Assembly: GCF_044759095.2 (NCBI RefSeq)
Contig: NZ_JBIYSM020000080.1
Coordinates: 1 to 7,322 of the forward strand
DNA: 7,322 nucleotides
Direction: 5' to 3'
Source of the DNA: JBIYSM02 sp044759095
GTDB lineage: Bacteria; Bacillota; Bacilli; Brevibacillales; Brevibacillaceae
Below, piece by piece: positions 1-5,590 of the stretch (the stretch's first letter is position 1; every line of letters begins with the position of its first letter). Under the pieces are notes generated by a model. It was not told the DNA's origin. It ran no database searches and worked only from the letters and a program-made list of their open reading frames with translations. Both the position numbers and the translations under genes were made by a program.

Positions 1-85
1 AGCCGAGTGGGGTCCCTTTTTTCGCCGGGCGGGGCCCCGAACACTTTTCTAGCGGCTGTATGGGATGTCCAAATTTATAAATTCT
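1..85 (+). repeat. Dispersed GC-rich structured repeat, copy A (left part outside window)
   Basis: This stretch matches 7183-7267 without gaps. The first 47 positions are identical and 78 of 85 match overall. The match ends abruptly after ATTCT at 85. It contains GGGGTCCC (10-17), a run of T (18-22), then GGGGCCCC (31-38), which can pair with GGGGTCCC using one G-U pair. By comparison with copy C, the left arm CCCACTCGGC of an upstream hairpin should lie just before the window. It sits beyond the terminator of rsgA and I see no coding sequence in it. Confidence 0.85.
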
Positions 86-93
86 TATACACG

Positions 94-133
94 AAAAAAA
101 GGATGAGCGAACGAAACGCTTCATCCTTTTTTT
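94..133 (-). terminator. Intrinsic terminator of rsgA
   Basis: Read on the minus strand, GGATGAAGCG and CGCTCATCC form a stem with one bulged base around a short loop, followed by seven T. A matching run of A precedes the stem, so it could also work for transcripts entering from the left on the plus strand. It lies 11 bases past the rsgA stop codon. Confidence 0.88.
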
Positions 134-144
134 CATGAACCTAT

Positions 145-1215
145 TTACCTCCGCGGCTTCACATGGCGGACGGCCTGATGGATCTTTTTCCACTTCTCTT
201 TTTCGGCCAGCTGCAGCTTGACGTCTTCCTTGCGTGCCAGATACGCCAGTTCGCGCTGCAGCTTCTGATAGTTGTCATAGCGGGCGCGAGAAAGGATCCC
301 GTCTTTCAGCGCGGCTTTGATGGCGCAGCCAGGCTCCTTCCCGTGCGTACAGTCGCGGTATCGGCAGCCGCTTGCCAGCGACTCGATGTCGTCAAAAGCG
401 TCGCGGAAGCCTTCGTCCGCTTCCCACATCTGGAGTTCACGCATCCCCGGCGTGTCGATGATCAAACCGCCTTGAGGCAGGCAAATCAGCTCCCGGTGTG
501 TCGTCGTGTGCCGACCGCGATCGTCACCTTCGCGAACTTCCTTTACCTTTTGCTTGTCTTTGCCGTACAAGCGGTTTATCAGTGTTGACTTGCCTACACC
601 GGAAGAGCCCAGCAGGGCGACAGTCGTTCCCTCATTCAAATAGGGGCGCACAGCGTCCAAACCCATGTTTTGCTCCGAACTGATTACGTGAACGGGAACG
701 CCGACCGCAATGGACTCCACTTCCGCCACCTTTTGTTCGACGTCGTCGCACAGGTCCGCCTTGCTGAGCAGAATGACAGGATTGGCTCCGCTCTCCCAGG
801 CCAGTATCAAATAGCGCTCCATCCGCCGCAGGTTAAAATCATGGTTGAGCGCGTTGACCAAAAAGACCGTATCCACGTTGGTCGCAACGATTTGCTCTTC
901 TACCGATTCGCCTGCCGCCTTGCGGGAAAACTTGCTTTTTCGCGGCAAAACGGCGTGGATGGTCGCCTTTCTTTCCTCCGGACGGGGACTGATGACCACC
1001 CAATCCCCAACTGCCGGGTAGTCCTCCCGGCCGAAAGCGGCATAGCGCATTTTCCCGGCGATTTCCCCCAACAGCTCGCCATGCTCGGTATAGATGCGAT
1101 ACAAGTGTTTATGCTCCAAGGCAATACGCCCTACATGGAAGCCTTCTTCGGCAAAGGGTGCGAAGTGTTGGGCAAAAAAGTCATTCCAGCCTAATGCTTG
1201 CAATGTTTGAGTCAA
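145..1215 (-). CDS. rsgA: Small-ribosomal-subunit biogenesis GTPase RsgA (long form)
   Basis: RsgA is a circularly permuted GTPase that binds the 30S subunit late in assembly and hydrolyses GTP to check maturation. Numbered from the chosen start (356 aa), the sequence shows an N-terminal OB-fold region, a G4-type SKAD (151-154), the P-loop GSSGVGKS (203-210), a G2 segment rich in Thr (GRHTTTH), G3 DTPG (254-257), and the zinc ligands Cys284, Cys289, His291 and Cys297. A basic helical tail ends in KPRR. The start is taken as TTG at 1215, because GGGAGG lies 9 bases upstream and the protein then begins shortly before LGWNDFF, as in relatives. An earlier in-frame TTG at 1254 has no well-spaced binding site. 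It is longer than the B. subtilis YloQ/CpgA type (about 298 aa), so it may be a second paralogue. All GTPase and zinc residues are intact. Confidence 0.95.
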   Translation of the reverse strand: MTQTLQALGWNDFFAQHFAPFAEEGFHVGRIALEHKHLYRIYTEHGELLGEIAGKMRYAAFGREDYPAVGDWVVISPRPEERKATIHAVLPRKSKFSRKAAGESVEEQIVATNVDTVFLVNALNHDFNLRRMERYLILAWESGANPVILLSKADLCDDVEQKVAEVESIAVGVPVHVISSEQNMGLDAVRPYLNEGTTVALLGSSGVGKSTLINRLYGKDKQKVKEVREGDDRGRHTTTHRELICLPQGGLIIDTPGMRELQMWEADEGFRDAFDDIESLASGCRYRDCTHGKEPGCAIKAALKDGILSRARYDNYQKLQRELAYLARKEDVKLQLAEKEKWKKIHQAVRHVKPRR

Positions 1216-1287
1216 TGTCGGATTCCTCCCGTGATGGTTATACCTTATACGCAACCCGTCACAGAAGACTCCTCCATTGGAAACGAA

Positions 1288-1362
1288 TTATCGGTTACCT
1301 GAAAGGAGGATCCCTGTGACCTTACTACCCTCAACAATCTCTGCAATCATGACATTTTTCAT
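1288..1362 (-). CDS. 24-codon upstream ORF (possible leader peptide of rsgA)
   Basis: An ATG at 1362 follows AAAGGAG with a spacing of about 8 bases and opens a 24-codon frame, beginning MKNVMIAEIVEG and ending LLSGNR, that stops at 1288. It lies 72 bases upstream of the rsgA start on the same strand and downstream of a plausible promoter (1411-1439). I do not recognise the peptide. It could be a leader peptide, a true microprotein, or the 5' remnant of a lost gene. Its ribosome binding site is one arm of an 11-bp inverted repeat whose other arm is inside its last codons. The case rests on the ribosome binding site, promoter and position, with no homology seen. Confidence 0.45.
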   Translation of the reverse strand: MKNVMIAEIVEGSKVTGILLSGNR

Positions 1363-1382
1363 AAAACATCTCTCCTTTCAGG
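1298..1382 (-). promoter_or_regulatory. 11-bp inverted repeat able to hide the upstream ORF's ribosome binding site
   Basis: CCTGAAAGGAG (1298-1308) and CTCCTTTCAGG (1372-1382) are perfect complements. In the minus-strand RNA the 1382-1372 arm contains the AAAGGAG ribosome binding site of the 24-codon ORF, and the 1308-1298 arm is the coding sequence for its last residues. Pairing would block initiation, and a ribosome reading the ORF would open the stem. Confidence 0.5.
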
Positions 1383-1410
1383 ACAAAACCTCAAATGGGA
1401 TAACAGTAAG

Positions 1411-1439
1411 ATTCTACCACAATGTTCTCCGGCAGGAAA
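1411..1439 (-). promoter_or_regulatory. Predicted promoter for upstream ORF and rsgA
   Basis: On the minus strand, TGG-TAGAAT is an extended -10 box (TAGAAT at 1411-1416, TG at 1418-1419), with a weak -35 box TTTCCT (1434-1439) at a 17-base spacing. The predicted start near 1404 gives an rsgA leader of about 190 bases that carries the small ORF and the inverted repeat. Confidence 0.5.
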
Positions 1440-1453
1440 AGGGCTTCCTCGGC

Positions 1454-1681
1454 TTAATCGCCGCCCCCGCCCCCGCCGCCGCCATCTCCTCCACCGCCGT
1501 CACCGCTTCCTCCGTCCCCCCACCAGCTGCCAGAGTCGCGGCGGTCATCGCGGTCAGCATACCCGTAGGCGCCGCCCTCGCTTCCGGAATCGTTGCGCCG
1601 TCGGATGTCGCCTTTTCGGTACGCCAAACTCAAAAGGAGAAACAAGGCAATGATCGGAATGACGATCCACGCCACTTCCAT
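1454..1681 (-). CDS. Small single-pass membrane protein with Gly/Asp-rich tail
   Basis: The 75-residue product has one hydrophobic segment (about residues 4-20, rich in Ile, Leu and Val), then a basic stretch YRKGDIRRR, an Asp/Arg/Ser/Gly linker with a WW pair at 53-54, and a tail that is almost only Gly with a few Asp. The start is supported by GGGAGGG 6 bases upstream of the ATG. The layout suggests an N-terminal anchor, with the basic stretch just after the membrane probably cytoplasmic by the positive-inside rule. Similar Gly-rich tails end some small membrane proteins of Bacilli. I cannot assign a function. The GC-rich repetitive 3' end is prone to slippage. It has its own predicted extended -10 promoter at 1734-1742. 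Confidence 0.72.
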   Translation of the reverse strand: MEVAWIVIPIIALFLLLSLAYRKGDIRRRNDSGSEGGAYGYADRDDRRDSGSWWGDGGSGDGGGGDGGGGGGGGD

Positions 1682-1733
1682 GCGTCTCCCTCCCTGATCA
1701 AGAAACCGCTAGTTGTTGATCGCTTGCCCTTCT

Positions 1734-1742
1734 ATTATATCA
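1734..1742 (-). promoter_or_regulatory. Extended -10 promoter of the small membrane protein
   Basis: TGATATAAT on the minus strand is a perfect extended -10 box. There is no good -35 box at 16-18 bases. The inverted repeat ACCTGA (1742-1747) / TCAGGT (1755-1760) lies against its upstream edge. It could be an operator or a weak end-of-gene hairpin for the hydrolase gene that stops at 1773. Confidence 0.6.
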
Positions 1743-1772
1743 CCTGAGCAGGAATCAGGTACCATTCATCTC

Positions 1773-2288
1773 TTATGTGTCAAGTTTGAAACTGAACTGA
1801 GGATGTTTGTAGAGCAACGTAAACTGTTTATCCCACTCCAGACGGGACGCCAAATCTTCCGGCGAGAACCACAGATAGTCATTTGGAAATCTGTAATTTG
1901 CCCCCAGATAATAGCTGTTCCAGACGAGCTTCGAGCAGTAAATCGCTTCCCACGGGTCTTCCAAGGAAGAAAGGGAAAAAAACGAGAACTCAGGCTGTTT
2001 GATTCCTTTCCGCACATTTTTATCGTAACCGGCAACATATTTCAGCGCCCATTTTGCAGCATGTGATCCTGTTTTCTTCTCATTGGGCCGATAGTGCACA
2101 TGCAACGGATGCCCTTCCAGAAAGCTGGATACATTGCTTTTCCGCACAAAAGGCAGCTGCGGCAACGCCTCTACAATCTGCTTGGAATCAACAACGATAG
2201 CGGAATGGCCCACATACCCCGACGGCAATTCAGCAACGTTGTCACAGGCAACCAGAATGTCTCCGGGCCGAAACGTTCTTTGCTCCAC
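1773..2288 (-). CDS. YiiX/YaeF-like permuted papain-fold hydrolase (C92 family)
   Basis: The 171-residue product has the order of motifs seen in permuted NlpC/P60-like enzymes. An early RPGDILV (7-13) is followed by GHSAIVVD, with the likely catalytic His at 28, and much later by IYCSKLVWNSYY, with the likely nucleophile Cys at 118. FSPEDLA (141-147) is a typical motif after the cysteine. Families of this fold cleave amide or thioester bonds in peptidoglycan peptides or lipids, but the substrate here cannot be read. No signal peptide or membrane segment is seen, so the protein is probably cytoplasmic. The start is GTG at 2288, with GAGGTGA 6 bases upstream. It is divergent from the membrane hydrolase gene at 2458. 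It is about as long as other stand-alone members and looks intact. Confidence 0.82.
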   Translation of the reverse strand: MEQRTFRPGDILVACDNVAELPSGYVGHSAIVVDSKQIVEALPQLPFVRKSNVSSFLEGHPLHVHYRPNEKKTGSHAAKWALKYVAGYDKNVRKGIKQPEFSFFSLSSLEDPWEAIYCSKLVWNSYYLGANYRFPNDYLWFSPEDLASRLEWDKQFTLLYKHPQFSFKLDT

Positions 2289-2300
2289 CCTTCATCACCT

Positions 2301-2329
2301 CATCCCTCCCATCGTATTCGGGGAGGGTG
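2301..2329 (-). promoter_or_regulatory. Leader hairpin just upstream of the YiiX-like gene
   Basis: CATCCCTCCC (2301-2310) and GGGGAGGGTG (2320-2329) form a 10-bp stem with one G-U pair and a 9-base loop. In the minus-strand RNA the stem ends a few bases before the GAGGTGA binding site of the hydrolase gene. There is no T-tract, so it is not an intrinsic terminator. Confidence 0.4.
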
Positions 2330-2383
2330 GGCAGGGTGAGTGAGGTAGCCGATGACAAAAACGACGTCGCCTGGAAACTTTGC

Positions 2384-2412
2384 TTGCTGTTCCATCACCC
2401 ACTGATTACAAT
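2384..2412 (+). promoter_or_regulatory. Predicted SigA promoter of the membrane hydrolase
   Basis: TTGCTG (2384-2389) and TACAAT (2407-2412) are spaced by 17 bases and lie about 45 bases upstream of the start codon at 2458. Confidence 0.65.
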
Positions 2413-2457
2413 CATGGGGAGCTGTTACGTGGTCGTACACTGTAAACAAGGAGGAGA

Positions 2458-3327
2458 ATGGAATTGGATACCGTTACGCATGCGTTGTTCGGTCTTGTTT
2501 TGTACCATGCGATCGAGAGAAAGGATCTCTCAAAGGATGCGGCGCGCTCCCTTCTGTTTGTTTCCGTAGCGGGCAGTGAAATCCCCGATATCGACGTGGT
2601 CTCCCAGCTGTGGGACAGGGGCGGGGAGTACCTGATGTGGCACAGAGGCATTACCCATTCCCTCTTTCTCGTTCCACTGTGGGCCGCACTTTTGACAGCG
2701 ATGGCGCACCTGATCTGGCGCGTGTACGACAAACGACTGTTTGCCGTCGGCCTGCTTGCCGTGTTCATCCACATTACCATCGACATTTTCAACCCGTGGG
2801 GAACCGGATACTGGGAGCCGTTTTCCCAAAAGAGGCTGGCGCTGGGCACGATACCGATCATTGATCTAGTCATGTGGGGAATCATCCTGGGAGGATTTCT
2901 TGCGGCACGCTTTGGGAGTTGGCCCAGACATACCGTTTTCCGTACAGTTGCCTGCCTTCTGCTTTTGCAGGTGGCAAGCCAGACCGCACAGGGGCTGGTC
3001 ATCCAAAAATCGCTGGCTGGACGGTACGATCAGGTCACCTTGGCAGCCGATTTCTTCCCGGGTTCGTACAAGGTCATCGGAAAAAAGGGAAACGAGGTGG
3101 AAATCACCCAGGCATCCCTCTGGTCTGAACCGATTCTGCTGAAACGTCTGACCTCTGCCGAAGGGACTGATCTCACTCCGCTTTTTACACAAAATCCGGA
3201 AGCGCAAACCTTGTACCGGTGGGCTCCCATGGTCGTCATCGTCAACAACGAACAACGACTGGGAATCTATGATCCGCGCTTCTATCAGCGGGGGGAGTCG
3301 TTCCTCTATGAGTATATCGAAAAGTAG
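2458..3327 (+). CDS. Membrane-bound metal-dependent hydrolase, YdjM/DUF457 family
   Basis: The 289-residue protein opens with DTVTHALFG and has the conserved polar residues of the family: His8, the PDID acidic motif (43-46), HRGITHS (62-68), and His105 with Asp109 in a membrane segment. Hydrophobic segments lie at about 68-90, 93-112, 134-151 and 160-178. A soluble C-terminal part of about 100 residues follows. The family is annotated as membrane metal-dependent hydrolases (B. subtilis YfhP, E. coli YdjM), but the substrate is not established. The start is uncertain. ATG 2458 is only 3-4 bases from GGAGG, while TTG 2464 would have a spacing of 9 and give the MDTxTH start common in this family. 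It has its own promoter and meets the WYL gene tail to tail with 12 bases between stops. Confidence 0.88.
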   Translation: MELDTVTHALFGLVLYHAIERKDLSKDAARSLLFVSVAGSEIPDIDVVSQLWDRGGEYLMWHRGITHSLFLVPLWAALLTAMAHLIWRVYDKRLFAVGLLAVFIHITIDIFNPWGTGYWEPFSQKRLALGTIPIIDLVMWGIILGGFLAARFGSWPRHTVFRTVACLLLLQVASQTAQGLVIQKSLAGRYDQVTLAADFFPGSYKVIGKKGNEVEITQASLWSEPILLKRLTSAEGTDLTPLFTQNPEAQTLYRWAPMVVIVNNEQRLGIYDPRFYQRGESFLYEYIEK

Positions 3328-3339
3328 TTTGACAATTCG

Positions 3340-3558
3340 TCACCAGCCGGCGGCGTGACGGGATGCCGGTGCGACAGCCAGGATATTGGCCACAAGAAAC
3401 AAGCGGTATGCTTGGCGGGTAAAACAGTAGGCCTTGATCCGATCCCCGTCGATGGAATGGATGCGAACGGCCCGCTTGCTGGTTTGCCCGCTTCGATTTA
3501 CATAGATCAGGTCCACAACCCGCTGCTGTGCATAATAGCGCTGAAGCTCGCGATGCAT
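3340..3558 (-). CDS. WYL-domain mini-protein (72 aa), candidate SOS gene
   Basis: The product is little more than a WYL-type beta barrel. RVVDLIYVN is followed by GQTSKRAVRIHSI, GDRIKAYCF, RQAYRLF and a closing ILAVAP. The Tyr in IKAYCF and the Arg of YRLF sit where the ligand-contact strands of WYL domains lie. No DNA-binding helix-turn-helix is present, unlike full WYL regulators such as PafB/PafC. The start at ATG 3558 gives MHRELQRYYAQQ. The open frame extends to 3591, but an ATG there would coincide with the predicted transcription start. WYL domains in other proteins bind nucleic acid or nucleotide-like ligands, so a DNA-damage link is plausible. The SOS-like box at 3585-3598 supports it. 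The exact role is unknown. Confidence 0.75.
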   Translation of the reverse strand: MHRELQRYYAQQRVVDLIYVNRSGQTSKRAVRIHSIDGDRIKAYCFTRQAYRLFLVANILAVAPASRHAAGW

Positions 3559-3584
3559 CTGAACCACCATCCAATAAAATAATA

Positions 3585-3598
3585 GGAACATTTGTTCC
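3585..3598 (-). promoter_or_regulatory. Near-consensus LexA (SOS) box
   Basis: Read on the minus strand, GGAACAAATGTTCC matches the Bacillus LexA/DinR consensus CGAACRNRYGTTYC at 13 of 14 positions. It contains GAAC-N4-GTTC as a perfect dyad and sits at the predicted transcription start of the WYL gene, just downstream of its -10 box. Confidence 0.65.
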
Positions 3599-3599
3599 C

Positions 3600-3629
3600 A
3601 TTATATCCATAAGAAAGCGGTTTATGCAA
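3600..3629 (-). promoter_or_regulatory. Predicted promoter of the WYL mini-protein
   Basis: A perfect TATAAT is present on the minus strand (3600-3605), with a weak -35 box TTGCAT (3624-3629) at an 18-base spacing. The start falls near 3592, inside the LexA-type box, leaving a leader of about 34 bases. Confidence 0.6.
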
Positions 3630-3656
3630 AGAGAAAAATCTCCAACTAACCACCTC

Positions 3657-3687
3657 TTGACATACCTAAGATGATTGTTAGTAAAAT
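3657..3687 (+). promoter_or_regulatory. Predicted promoter of the riboswitch transcript
   Basis: A perfect TTGACA (3657-3662) lies upstream of TAAAAT (3682-3687). The spacing of 19 is long. A poorer -10 hexamer, TAGTAA, is available at a 16-base spacing. It lies just before the conserved start of the aptamer. Confidence 0.5.
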
Positions 3688-3699
3688 GAAGGGAGTTTT

Positions 3700-3787
3700 C
3701 TAGGGTTCCGCAGTTCATGTGACTGGTCTGGTCCGAGAGAAAACGCACGGCACAGCCGTGTACACGGAGGGACAAAAGCCCGGGAGA
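3700..3787 (+). ncRNA. Guanidine-I riboswitch aptamer (ykkC-yxkD leader)
   Basis: The conserved blocks of this class appear in order: CTAGGGTTCCG at the 5' end, CTGGTCCGAGAGAAAACGC (from 3728), a short hairpin GCACGGCACAGCCGTGT, then ACACGGAGGGACAAAAGCCCGGGAGA, split here as ACACGGAGGGACAAAAG and CCCGGGAGA. Riboswitches of this class bind guanidinium and turn on exporter, carboxylase or SMR genes. Here the 3' conserved block AAAAGCCCGGGAGA also forms the left arm of a terminator, which fits an ON switch acting at transcription. The aptamer looks intact although the gene it controls is broken. Confidence 0.92.
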
Positions 3788-3827
3788 AGCACTGTAACGG
3801 TGTTCTCCGCGGGCTTATTTTGTTTTA
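3776..3827 (+). terminator. Expression-platform terminator of the guanidine riboswitch
   Basis: AAGCCCG pairs with CGGGCTT and GGAGAA with TTCTCC around a loop with ACTGTAACGG, followed by TATTTTGTTTT. The left arm overlaps the last conserved block of the aptamer, so ligand-bound aptamer and terminator exclude each other. Confidence 0.85.
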
Positions 3828-3849
3828 ACTAGAAGGGAGTCGTTCACAC

Positions 3850-4227
3850 ATGAACATTCAGTGGCTGCTTGTTGTGGTCGCCGCCGTCTTTGAAGTGATT
3901 TGGGTTGCCGGCTTAAAGCATGCTGACAGCCTTATTACCTGGGGAATTACCGTTATTGCAATCCTCGTCAGTTTCGGTCTGCTCATATAGCCTTCCTTTC
4001 GTTCTTATTTGATTCTAATCGGCGGATTTGTCCTAAGTTTTGTTTTCCTTGCGACAGCAATGAAAGGCATAGCAATGGGTACGGCTTATGCCGTCTGGAC
4101 AGGAATCGGCACCATAGGCAGCACGATCGTAGGCATGTTTGTGTACGGGGAACCGAAAGACACGTGGAGAATTGTGTTTATCGCAATCGTCGTTGTTGCG
4201 GTAGCTGGGCTTAAGCTGATCGGCTAG
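3850..4227 (+). pseudogene. Decayed ykkC::ykkD chimeric SMR guanidine exporter
   Basis: The first frame (ATG 3850, AAGGGAG 10 bases upstream) gives 46 residues that resemble the N-terminus of YkkC: a first membrane helix with the proton/substrate Glu15 (AAVFEV), GLKHADS, and the start of helix 2. It ends at TAG 3988-3990. The same frame then continues without another stop to 4227. That part resembles the last three helices of YkkD rather than the rest of YkkC, with ATAMKGIAMGTAYAVWTGIG, GEPKD and GLKLIG. Working YkkC and YkkD are separate proteins of about 105-112 aa that pair in the membrane. The simplest reading is a deletion from the middle of ykkC into the first helix of ykkD, leaving one frame with a stop. 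The downstream part could start at TTG 4009, but it lacks helix 1 and its Glu. Confidence 0.8.
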
Positions 4228-4271
4228 AAAAAAATTTTCCTTTTCCTATCGGCCTTCTCGCGCGGCATGTG

Positions 4272-4280
4272 TGTTACAAT
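4272..4280 (+). promoter_or_regulatory. Extended -10 promoter of fliB
   Basis: TG-T-TACAAT is an extended -10 box. The -35 region has no good match. The predicted start near 4287 rules out the upstream in-frame GTG at 4271 as a translation start. Confidence 0.55.
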
Positions 4281-4309
4281 GGCTTGAAACAAGTCAAAAG
4301 GAGTCTCCC

Positions 4310-5509
4310 ATGAAACAATCCCATCTCGCCGCCAGCTACATGAAGCAGTTTCAGTGTATCGGCACCGCTTGCGAAGATACCTGCTGCCAGGGCTGGAGCG
4401 TGGATATCGATAAAAAAACCTTTGTCAAATACAAGCAGTTGACAGATAAAACCTGGAAAAAGAAACTGACCCATCACATCCGCCGCAACCGCTATGAAAC
4501 CACCTTTACGGATTATGCAACCATCCGCTTTAATGAGCATGGGTTTTGTCCGTTTCTCAATACGGAAAAATTGTGTTCCATCCAGCTGGGGCTGGGGGAA
4601 CGCTACCTTTCCCGAACATGCAGTCTGTACCCCCGCCAGCACAGCCGCTTATATAACACCTACGAACTGTTCGGCAGCCTCTCCTGCCCGGAGGTTGCGC
4701 GATTGGCATTGCTCAATCCAGACGGAATTCGGCTGGAGCCGGTCGACACCGTTTGCGAAGACGACTCTTCGCTGGACAGGCTGTTTGATGACGAACGGTT
4801 TTCCGATTGCTATTACGAGATCCGCTCGTACATCGTTGAACTTTTGCAGAATCGAAGCATTAGCTTGCACAGCAGGATGTTCAGGCTGGGCCGCTTTTCT
4901 TGGGACCTGTCTCAGTTGATGGAGGAAAAACGATTCATCGATATTCTGCCGATCCTCGCCCGTTACCGTGAGCTTCCCGACGATGACGAGAACGACGTGA
5001 TGAACACCTTGACCTCCAGCGAGTTTCATCTGCAGCTGCTGCTCTATTTCGTGGAAGATTACGCCGAAAATTCCGGCAACAACCAGCGGTACAAAAACTA
5101 TTACCAGCAATTTCAACAAGGGATCGACGGCTCCATTGAGCGCCATCAGCGCGCTTATGAAGTGTATTTTGTGCCGTTTCTCCAAGAGCATGGCTACGTG
5201 CTGGAAAACTACCTGGTGAACTACGTGTACAGCCGGCTGTTTCCGCTCTTCGGCAACCGCAGTGTATACGACGAGTACGTTGTCTTTCTGCTTCACTACG
5301 TCCTGATTCAGCTTCACCTGATCGGCATCGCGGCGAGTCAGCAAGGACTATCAGCCGAAGAGGCGGTTTCTTTCATTCAAACCTTTTCCCGCATGTATGA
5401 GCACGATTCCAGTTATTTTGTCAAAGCGCTGGATATTCTCAACGAAAAAGAGCTTACGGGATTGGATGACCTGGCACAGCTGTTAAACCCGGCTCTTTCG
5501 TTAAAATAA
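4310..5509 (+). CDS. fliB: Flagellin lysine N-methylase FliB
   Basis: The 399-residue protein has the family's cysteine pattern. CIGTACEDTCCQGW gives Cys16, 21, 25 and 26, HGFCPFLN gives Cys80, KLCSIQ gives Cys89, and RTCSLYPR gives Cys104. FliB proteins methylate lysine side chains on flagellin, using S-adenosylmethionine and a cysteine-bound iron-sulfur cluster. These cysteines are the likely ligands. The rest is helical with no membrane segment, so the enzyme is cytoplasmic and acts before flagellin export. The start is ATG 4310, with AAAAGGAG 6 bases upstream. No flagellar gene is in the window, so this copy stands apart from its substrate gene. Its stop codon is directly followed by dispersed repeat copy B. 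A role on another surface protein is possible, but the family call is firm. Confidence 0.9.
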   Translation: MKQSHLAASYMKQFQCIGTACEDTCCQGWSVDIDKKTFVKYKQLTDKTWKKKLTHHIRRNRYETTFTDYATIRFNEHGFCPFLNTEKLCSIQLGLGERYLSRTCSLYPRQHSRLYNTYELFGSLSCPEVARLALLNPDGIRLEPVDTVCEDDSSLDRLFDDERFSDCYYEIRSYIVELLQNRSISLHSRMFRLGRFSWDLSQLMEEKRFIDILPILARYRELPDDDENDVMNTLTSSEFHLQLLLYFVEDYAENSGNNQRYKNYYQQFQQGIDGSIERHQRAYEVYFVPFLQEHGYVLENYLVNYVYSRLFPLFGNRSVYDEYVVFLLHYVLIQLHLIGIAASQQGLSAEEAVSFIQTFSRMYEHDSSYFVKALDILNEKELTGLDDLAQLLNPALSLK

Positions 5510-5579
5510 CCCACTCGGCATGAGCTAACGCTTCGCCGGGCGGGGCCCCGAACCCTTTTCTAGCGGCTGTATTGGATGT
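5510..5579 (+). repeat. Dispersed GC-rich structured repeat, copy B (internal deletion)
   Basis: It starts with CCCACTCGGC one base after the fliB stop and shares AGCTAnCGCT with copy C. It lacks about 21 bases that hold the right hairpin arm and T-run, then matches copies A and C again from TTCGCCGGGC through GATGT, with 2 mismatches to A over 48 bases. It therefore cannot form the terminator-like hairpin found in copy C. Confidence 0.8.
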
Positions 5580-5590
5580 TTGGCTGCAGC

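Noticed and set aside
163..1194. Long plus-strand open frames opposite rsgA (141, 61 and 174 codons)
   Set aside because: They lie wholly antisense to an intact rsgA, have no good ribosome binding sites, and show no recognisable domains.
1277..1747. 156-codon plus-strand frame across the small membrane protein
   Set aside because: Its Ala/Pro-rich middle is the complement of the Gly-rich tail of the minus-strand gene. The RBS-like AAAGGAGG before the in-frame GTG at 1316 is explained as an arm of the inverted repeat.
3338..3360. CGTCAC/GTGACG hairpin between the converging hydrolase and WYL genes as a terminator
   Set aside because: The stem is only 6 bp, overlaps the WYL stop codon, and has no T-tract on either strand.
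2412..3775. Minus-strand frames opposite the membrane hydrolase and across 3242-3775
   Set aside because: They are shadows of the hydrolase and WYL genes and of the riboswitch. Translations are Arg/Pro/Ser-rich with no domain.
4009..4227. Downstream half of the SMR remnant as an independent gene starting at TTG 4009
   Set aside because: There is no ribosome binding site at a suitable distance, and the product would lack the first membrane helix with the essential Glu.
4649..5344. 231-codon minus-strand frame inside fliB
   Set aside because: It is antisense to an intact, recognisable gene and has no binding site or promoter of its own.
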